DNA of 64,000 nucleotides from Diacronema lutheri (lineage: Eukaryota > Haptophyta > Pavlovophyceae > Pavlovales > Pavlovaceae), in assembly GCA_019448385.1 (NCBI GenBank), contig JAGTXO010000072.1, forward strand, positions 1 to 64,000, given 5' to 3'. Shown here piece by piece: positions 18,575-27,500 of the stretch. A model generated the notes under the pieces. The model was given only the letters and a program-made list of their open reading frames with translations. It searched no databases and was not told the DNA's origin. Made by a program: the position numbers and the translations under genes. Position 1 is the first letter of the stretch. Each line of letters starts with the position of its first letter.

Positions 18575-21500
18575 GCCGCGCGCACGTTCTTGAAGCTCGC
18601 GCCCAGGGCGCGCGCGGCCGCCTCGGCGCGTGAGGCGTTGCGCGCCGCGTGTGCGCGCGCGGACGCGGCGGCGTCGTCACACGCGTCGGCGCCGCACGCG
18701 CCCGCCGGTGCGCGCCGCCGGCGGCGCGCGGGCGCAGGCGAGCTGGCGCTCGCGGCTGCGCGCGCGCTCGCCTCGACGGAGCACGGCGATTTGACGGACG
18801 ACGCGCTCGAGGCCGCCGTCGAGCAGGAGCTGGGCGACGAGCGCGGCCAACTGCTGCTGTGCACGCGGGGCGCAGCGGCGCAAAGGCCCGCGCTTTGCCG
18901 GCTCCTGAAGCACGCGTGCGCGTCGGCGCGCGCGGCGAAGCGCGCGCAATTCACGGTGTTCGTCGTGCGCGCGGCCACGCGCGGCGAGCGGGGGGGCGCC
19001 GCCGCGAGGCGCGTGGACTCGGTGGTCGAGCTGTCGTGCGCGCTGCACGAGAAGGCGGGCGCGCTCGGCGGCCTCCAGCGCGTCTGTGTGCGTGGCTTCG
19101 CCCTCGAGCGCCGCCGGACACTCGACGCTGGCGCCGAGGCCGGCGCGTCCGCCATCGGCCAGGACGAGCAGGTCGAGGCAGAGGCGGGCGAGGCGTGCGT
19201 CGCCGGCGTGACGATGGCCAAGCAGCTGCGTCAGTTTGCCGAGCAAGCTGCCCGCGACGACGTGCTCTTCCACGTCGCCGTGTCCGAGGCCGACGCCCAC
19301 GCCCGGCTGGCGCGCGTTGCGGGTGACGATGTCGGCGCGTACAGCGTCGTGCTCGCAGTCGCCGGGCTCGTCTGGCTGGCCAAGGCCGACGAGGTTGCGC
19401 CGGCGGCCGCCCAGCCCGCCGCCGTGCCGCCCGCCGCCCCGCCTGCTGCCGCCACGTCCGCCGACGCCGAGCGCGACGCCTCGCCTTCCGACCGCCTGCG
19501 CGCGCTGACGCTCGCCGTGCGAGTCGCGCTCGCGCGCGGCGTGCTGCGCCACCTCCTCGCCGACGCGTCGCCGGGCGCGTCCGCGACCGCTGGCGGTAGT
19601 TGCGCGACGCCCGTCGAGGCGGCCACGTCCGCCGCCGCGCCGCCCGCCACGGGCGTCGTGACGAGTGGCGTTGCGGCGGGCGCTGTGGCGGCCGCACCGG
19701 CTGCTGCGGGCGGTGCGATGGCGGGTGCATCGCCCATCACGCGGCCGGCGAAGCGCGCGCGGCGCACGCTCACCGCCGCTCCAGCCGCCTCGGCCGTTGC
19801 GGCCGCTGGAGGCGCACGCGCGGGCGCACGCGGCGCGGCCGGCGCGCCTCGCGCGCGCGCCGCGCGCGCGCCGGCCGAGTACGTCTGGCTTGCCATCGCG
19901 CGCCGGATGCTGGCGGCGCGACACGCGGCGGCCGCGGGCGGCGACTTTGTCGCGTCGTGCGTCGCCGCGATGCAGGCCGAGTACGGCGACGGCTGTGCCG
20001 TCGTCGTCGGCGACGCGCCTGATGACGCCTTGGTCGAGGCTGCGGCGGCGGCGCTGCTCGAGGGCAAGCACGCGGCGGTGAGCCTCGGCTGCGTCGACCG
20101 GCCGGCGGTGCTCGTCGTGCAGCGCGCCGTGGACGCGCCCACGTCGCGCGTGCACGGGTGGTGCGCGCACGCGGCGGGCGCCGCCGAGTTTGACGAGGGC
20201 GCCGCGCACGGCGTGTTCAACGCGATCGTCGAGCGCGCGTGGGCGCTGCGTCCGGACCCGGCCGACGGCAGCCCGCCGCCCACGCGCACGTGGGAGGTCG
20301 AGCAAATCGCTGGCGACGCGCCCGACCAGGCGGGCGTGGCCGCGCTGCGCGTGCTCTACGCGCTCGTCGCGGCGCACGGCCGCTACCGCTCGGCCGCCGC
20401 GCTCTTTGGCGCGCTCGCGCAGCTGCACGCGCCCGACGCCGCCGGCGCGCGCGCGGAGGTCGTCGCGGCGGCGTGCGCGGTGCCGCCCGGCGCGCGGCCG
20501 GGCGCCGCGCCGGCGGCCGCGCGGGACGACGCGAGGGAGCGCGCATGGGACGGCGCTCAGATCGCCGCGCTCGCCGTCGGCGCGGACGCTGCGCGCAGGC
20601 GTGTCGCGCCCGTGCGCGCGCTCGTCGACGCGCTCGGCACGCCACCGACCTCGGCGATCACGGGCGGGCCGGCGGTCCGGCTCGCGGGCGCGGGCGACGG
20701 CGGCCACGGTGCACGGTGGGTGGGCGGGCAGGCGGCGACGCCCGCCGAGCAGCTGCCGAGGGAGCTGCTGCGCGCCTACCACGAGGCGGTGCTGTGCGTC
20801 ACGCCCGGCAGCCTCCAGCTCGGCCCGGCGGCGCTCGACGCGGTCACGCGGCCGCGCGAAAACGACACGCTGGAAGGCCTCCTCGCGCGCGTCAGCTGGC
20901 AGTGCGGCGCGAGGGCGAGCACGTGCGCCATGCTCGCCACGTTTTCCGAGCAGGCGGGCACCGGCTCGCGCGTCGCGCTCAAGGCCCTCCGCACGAGCTC
21001 CGACCTGGCCGGGCTGACGGCGGCTGCGGTCGGGCAGCAGGCGCCGCAGACGCCGCCGCCGCCGCTTCTCGTGATGCTCGGCCGCTGCCCCAGCCCGCTC
21101 GTCGGCGGCGGCCTCTTCCCGCCCGACCGCGCGACGGGCGAGCCGGCGGTGCACGCGGCGACGTCCGAGCTCGCCGTCGAGCTGCTGCGCGACGCGCGCG
21201 CGCTGGCCGGCACGGACGGGCGGCTCGTCGTGCTGTGCCTCGAGGCGTCCAACCCGCTCTGGTTCTGCCCCAAGGTGCGCGAGCTCGAGCTGCCGCGGAC
21301 GCGGTCGGACGGCGTGCGCGCGTCCGGCTGCACCTGCCCTGCGACGTGCAGCGATGCGCGCGGCGCGGCGGGTGGCGCTGCCCGCGGCGCATCGACGCGG
21401 CCGGCGGCGCGCGCGATCAACAAGGCGGTGCTCGACCACTTCGTCGCGCTTTTCGGCCGCGAGGGCTTCGCGACCTTTGAGTTTGCGGGCGGCGGCGAGG

Positions 21501-24500
21501 CGAGCTGGCTGTGCGACAGCGCGGCCGGCACGACGACCGTCGCGGCGTGCGCGTCGCTGCCGCCGCGCATGGGCGATGGGCAGCTGGCCATCCGGCGGCA
21601 CACGCTCGGCACGGGCGCCGACGCGCCGGCGCACGCCGTCGTCTCGCTCCGCGTCGCGCACGTGAGCCACGCCATCCGCCGCGCGGCGGACGACGGCGGC
21701 GCGCGCGCCGAGCGGATGGCGCGCGCCGCGCGCGCGTTCTGCGATGTGGCGGCCGCGCTGCGCGTCGACGCGATCCTGGCGGAGGTGCCCGAGGACCGCC
21801 CGACGGGCACGCCCTTCCTTGGCGGGCTGCTCAAATGTTGGGACAAACGCAACGGGAGCTGGACGGCGCCAGCCACGCTCGCGCTCGGAGACGTGCGCGA
21901 GGTGGCCAAGCGGACGGCCGACGCAGCGGCCGGCCGAGCGGACGAGGTCCCTGCGGCTGGCCGTCCGCAGGTCGCGGCGCGCGCGTGCGCTGGCGCGATT
22001 GGCGGCGGCGCGGGCGCGGCGGGCGCCTCGGACGCTGCGCCGCGTGCACTGGCGGGCGCGTCGGGTGCGCGCACGGACGGCGGCCCTGCCGACGCACCGC
22101 GCCAGCTGGAGAGCCGCTACGGCGAGGCGAGCAAGCTCGACCTACCCCAAGATTCCACTACGGGCCGCGTCCTCGACGCTCGCGAGGCCCAGGACCGCGC
22201 GCGCGTGCCTGCTGCGCCCGACGGCACAGCGCTGCGCCGCGTGCTCGACGCCGTCGGCGCGGGCGCGCCCGCGCAGCGCAGCCCGCGCTGGCACGACGAG
22301 CGATGGGAGGAGGTCACGGGCAGCAAGGTTGGCGACGTCGTGAACGACAACGCCGGCGTCGCGCACGAGACGCTCACCGACGAGTACGTGCACCGGCGGC
22401 GGCGCGAGGTGCGGACCAAGGCGACGACCGCGGGCATCCTCGGCGAGGCCGTCGCGCTGCGCAAGCTGGCGGCCGCGTACGGCATCACCGTCGTGTGCAA
22501 CCTGCCGATGGTGCGTGCGGACCCGCACGACAAGAGCGCGCCGTTCGCCTTCTCGCCGGACGGGCTCGCCATCCTCCCCGAAAACAACGAGCAGGTCCTC
22601 GTCGAGGTGAAGACGCTCACCAAGGCGGGCGCCACGGCGCACGAGGACGGGCCGCCGCAGCCGCACCGCGATCAGCTGCAGCTCGGCATGCACGTCCTCG
22701 GCGTGAGCAAAGCGCTCTACGTGCAGTACCTCAGGCACGAGGACCGGATCGTCGTGCACGTCGTGACGCGCGGCGCCGGCTGGCTTGCATTCGCGCAGCC
22801 GAGGGTGCAGGCCTTCTGGGCGCGCGTCGTCGAGCGGCGCGCGCGGCTCGAGCGCGCGCGCGCCGACCACCCGGCTGCGAGCCGGCGGCACCGGCGGCAG
22901 CAGACGCCGGCCGGGCCGCCGCTCGTGCTCGCGCTGGACGGGCGCATCCCCGCCGCGCGCGCCGCCGCGCTGCACGCCGTCGCGCACGGCACCGCGAGCG
23001 CGGCGGCGGTGACGGCGGCGGCGGCGACGGGCGACGCGACGGCGTTGCAAGACGCGATCGCGGCGCTGCGCGCGCCCGTCGGCAATGCGGCGATCGACAG
23101 CGCAGCGCGTGCGGAGCGCGCGGCCGTCGAGCGGGCGATCGCGTACCTCGGGCAGCCGGCAGGCGACGCCGCCGCCCGCGGCACGGCCGAGGCGGCCGAG
23201 GAGGAGAGGACGGTCGACGCCGACATCTGCGCGTTGCTGCACCAGCTCGGCGCGAGCGTGGCGCACGTGCACGTCGAGGACGCGGATTGCGTCACGCGTG
23301 AGCACTGGGGCGGGGCGGTGCTCGCTGCAGCGGGCGACCCGTCGAGCGCCCCCGCCATTTCGAGCGTCATCGTCGCGCACATCGTGCGCCTCGCCGGCTT
23401 TGGCGTCGAGCTCCCGCAGTCGATTCGCGTCGCCCCCAGCACGGCCGACTGGCACGAGGGCTGGCTCGACGTGCAGTGCGTGCTGCTGCGCACGCGCCGG
23501 CGCGGGCGGCGCGACGACGACTTTGTGGCCGTCGTCAGGCGCGGTGGGCGCTGGTTTGCGTGCGAGCCCGGCCGCGCGCGGCGGCTGCAGTGGCGGTCGG
23601 TCCTGCGCCGCGCGCGCGGCGGCGTCGACGGGACCGGCGAGGAGGCGTTCGCGGTCGTCTACGTGCGGCGCGGCGACGCGGCCGGCGACGCGGCTGGCGA
23701 CGCGCAGGCCGAACGGGCGCGCGGCGGGCGCGCGCGCAGGCGCACGCGCGGCGGCACGCGCAAGCGCAAGCGCGGCGCCTCCGCCGGGCTCGAGGCGGCC
23801 GCGCCCGCCGGCGCGCCGGCGGGCGCTGCTCACCGCCCGCCCGCCAGGCGTGCCACGGTCGCCGCGCGCACCACGCGCTCTGTGACCGACGCGCGGCACT
23901 CGGCGCCTGCCGCCACGGTTGCACCTGTCTTCGACTGGCGCGCCGGCCGCCCGCCCCCTGCCGCCGCCGCCGCCGCCAAGCGCGGCCAGGCGCTCGAGCC
24001 GGGGCAGTTCGCGCGGCCGCGTGGGCGCGCGCCATGGGGCAAGGTCTGGGACAGAGTCTCGGGTGCGTGGGCGGACAAGCCGACTGGTGCTGCCGTCGCC
24101 GCCGCGCCGCCGCCGCTGCCGCCCGCCGCCGCGCCGCCGCCCGCCGCCGCGCCGCCGCCCACCGCCGCGCCGCCGCCCGCCGCCGCGCCGCCGCCCGCCG
24201 TCGCGCCGCCGCCCGCCGCCGCGCCGCCGCCGCCGCCGCCACCGGCGGCGCTCGGCCGCCGGCAGCACGTCGGCGCGGGCGGCAGCGCGGCGGGCCGGCG
24301 GCTCGCGGCCATCGCACGGCGGCAGCGCGGCGTGCGCGCGCCGCCGCCCGCCGCGCGCTTCCTCGCCACGCTGCCGCCACCGCCACGCGACGGCCTCGCG
24401 CGCACGAGCAAGCAGGCGCGCGCGAGGCGCAACGCGGACGGACGGCCGGCGCACGCGCGCGCGGCCAACGCGCGCGCCTTCTACCGCGGCGTGGAGCTCG

Positions 24501-27500
24501 GCGTGCACGCGACGCGCGCCATCGTCGACGCGCGCCACGCCGACCTGCCGCAGGCCGTCTTCGTGGCGGAGGCGCGGGCGATCGTCGCGCGCTCCGCCGG
24601 CGGCGGCGCGCTGCTCGCGCCGGACGACGTGCGCGACCTGTGCGACGCGCAGACGGACGCCGATCGCGCTGCGATCTGGGCGTCGGTGGGCGCGCACGAG
24701 GCGACGCGCATCTTCGCGCTCGTCACGCGCAACGCGAGCTTGGCGGGCGCGGCGCTGCTCGTGCTGCACACGCCGGCGGGCGCGCCGGCGCGCGCGCTCG
24801 GGCTCGTGGCGACGCGCTCGCGCGCGCCGTCGACGGGCGCGCCGCGCGACGCGCACAGGGCGCTGGTGCAGCGGTTGGACGTGCTGATGGACGCGATCGC
24901 CGCGGCGCGAGGCGCGTCGCCGCTCGAGCTCGAGCTCGCGCTCGCGCCCGAGCCGCAGAGCGCGTGCAACGCGCGTGCGGCCGCGCTGCTCTGCCTGCAG
25001 GCCGTCGCGGACGCGAGCGGCCGTCCCGCCGCTGAGGACGCGCTGGCCGCGCTCGACGACGCGCGCGGCATCGACCGGCACTGCCACGCCGTCCGGCAGC
25101 AGATCGAGGCGAAGCTCGCGTGGCGGCGCGCCGACGGCGCCGTCGGCGTTGACGGCGCCGACGGCGCGCCCGCGCTCGCGCCTGCCGCCGCACCGCCGGC
25201 GTGCGCGCCGGCGCACGCTGCCGGCGAGGCGGCGGTCGACCAGGCGATCGTCACGCGGGTGCGCGACGCGCTGCGCGCGTGGGCGACGACTGGCACCGCG
25301 CCCAGCGCGGCGGTGCTCGACGACGCCTGCGCCGCGTACACGGCCCGCGCACGCGCGCGCAAGGACGCGCGCACGGCGCTGGGCCCGACGCGCGCGGCCG
25401 AGCTGCTCGCCGCGGCCGCGCGCGGCGGAGCCGACGGGGCGGATGCCGCGCGCGCGCTGCTCGGCGGCACGCCGCGCCTGCTCGTCGTGCTCCTCTGCGT
25501 GCCCGTCGCCGCGCCGTCCGGCGAGCCGCCGCGCCCGGTCGGGCTGCTCGTCGCCGACCGGCCGACGGACGACTCGCGCCCGGCCGCGCTCGTGCGCTAC
25601 GACTTTGCGCCGCTCGACGCGGACGTGGCCGTCGCGGTCGGCGCGCATGCCGTCGCGCTGGCCAGTGCGATCTGGCCGCTGCTCGCGGCCGAGGGGGAGC
25701 CGCGGCCATCGCCCGTCGTGCGCTCGCAGCCGCGCGGCGGCGACGATGGCGCGCGTGCGCTCGCAACGTTCGCGTGCCTCGACGCGCTGATGACCGCCAG
25801 CGTCGGCGCGCACGGCCTCGCGGGCGGCGCGGGCATGCTGCCCGCGCTGGTCGCGCGAGGCGCCGCGGCCGCCCAGCGCGAGCGGCAGCTGCGCGCGGCC
25901 GCCGAGAGGCTGGGCGGCACGGTCGCTGGGTGGCCGGACACGGGCGCGAGCGCGGCGGGCGCGAGCGTCGACGAGGAGGCGCGCACGTACGAGGTCGAGG
26001 CGGTCGTCGACGAGCGCCGCAAGGCGGGCAAGAAGGTGACGTTCCAGTTCCGGATCAGGTGGCGGGGCTACGACGAGAGCGCCGACACGTGGGAGCCTGA
26101 GGCCAACGTGAGCAGCGACCTCGTCGCCCAGTTCCGCAAGACGCGCGACGAGCAGAAGCGGCGCGCGGGCGTATCGGGCAGCGGCAGCGGCGGCGCGGGC
26201 GCGGCGTCGGCATTGGCGTCGGCGCCGCTTCGCGCGCACGGCGAGTCGGGCGCCGCGGGCAAGCGCGCCGCGGCGGGTGCCGCCGCGAGCGCGCGCGACG
26301 CCGCGGGCGCGCGCGCGCCGAGCGTTCCCCGCGCGCGCGGCGTCGAGCGCGCGCGCGTGGACGAGCCCGCTGCGCCGAGCGCGCGCGCCGCCGGCGGCGC
26401 GACGGCGCGCACGCGCGTCAGCGTGCTCCCGGGCTTCGTGGTCAAGCGCTCGACGCTCAACGCGGGGCCGCAGGCGGTGACGGCGCAGCCCGGTGCGCGG
26501 AAGGAGCTGCGGCGCATCGCGGCGGCCGTGCACAGGCTCACGACACAGGCGTACCGCGTCATCAACAAGGTGGTGCGCGACGAGGCTGCGGTGGCGAGCG
26601 CGCAGGCCGTCGGCGCGGCGTCGGGCGGCCCGTCGACCAGCGTGCACACGTCGACCACGATGGACAAGGGAACCGTCCGTGCGATCTTCTCGGCCATCAG
26701 CTGGCACAAGGACGAGAGCACGTACGGTGCAGCGCCCCGAGGCAAGCCCGCCGAGCAAGCCGCCGCGCAGACCAAGGCGGCGACGGCGCGCGCCGTCGGC
26801 GAGATGGCCGAGGGCGTCCAGCCCGTCTGCGCGGTGGGCCTCACGGAGATCCTCGAGGCGGAGGCGACGCAGGTGTCCACCGCGTGCCTGATGCATCCAT
26901 CGCGCGTCGTGAACGGGCTGCTCCGCGACGTCGTCCGCGCGGCAGTCGAGCGCGACGAGGCGCTCGTCGCGCTGCCCGAGATGCAGCGAAACGCGCGCGT
27001 GCGCGAGCTGTGCGAGCGGCTGCTGCGCGGCGACGTGGAGGGCGCGCGCGTCGGCTGCCCCGCCGCGCTCGACCGCCACCTGCCCGACATGGTCCTCCAC
27101 AAGATCGACTACAAGTGCACGCCCACGAAAAGGTGGAACTACGACCGGCACACGACGCGCTACTTCCTCGTGCAGATCCGCACCCTGCAGCACGTGGCCG
27201 AGGGGCAGGCGCTGCTCTGCCGGCTCGCGCACATCCACACGCAGCTGACCGGACGGCCGCCGCGGTACAATGTGGCGCCGCTGCGCACGCACAATGTGCG
27301 CGCGAGGCGTGGCTGCCGCTGCCGCCGCCGAGCGCCCAAGCGCGCGCGCCGCCGCCGTGCGCGCCGCCCCGCGGCCAGGTTGGTCACGCGCCCGCGCGCT
27401 CGCGCGCCGCGCGCTGCGCGCAGGTGCCGCGCAACGTGCGCCTCGCCGCGAGCGCCATCTGGGTGACGCTTTCGGATGACGAGCGCAAGGAGCTGCGCGC

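Noticed and set aside
22142-27292. A 1,716-codon minus-strand open frame opposite the Fanzor gene
   Set aside because: It is Arg/Ala-rich with no motifs and lies antisense to clear YqaJ, chromodomain and Fanzor motifs; in DNA this GC-rich, stop-free antisense frames are expected.
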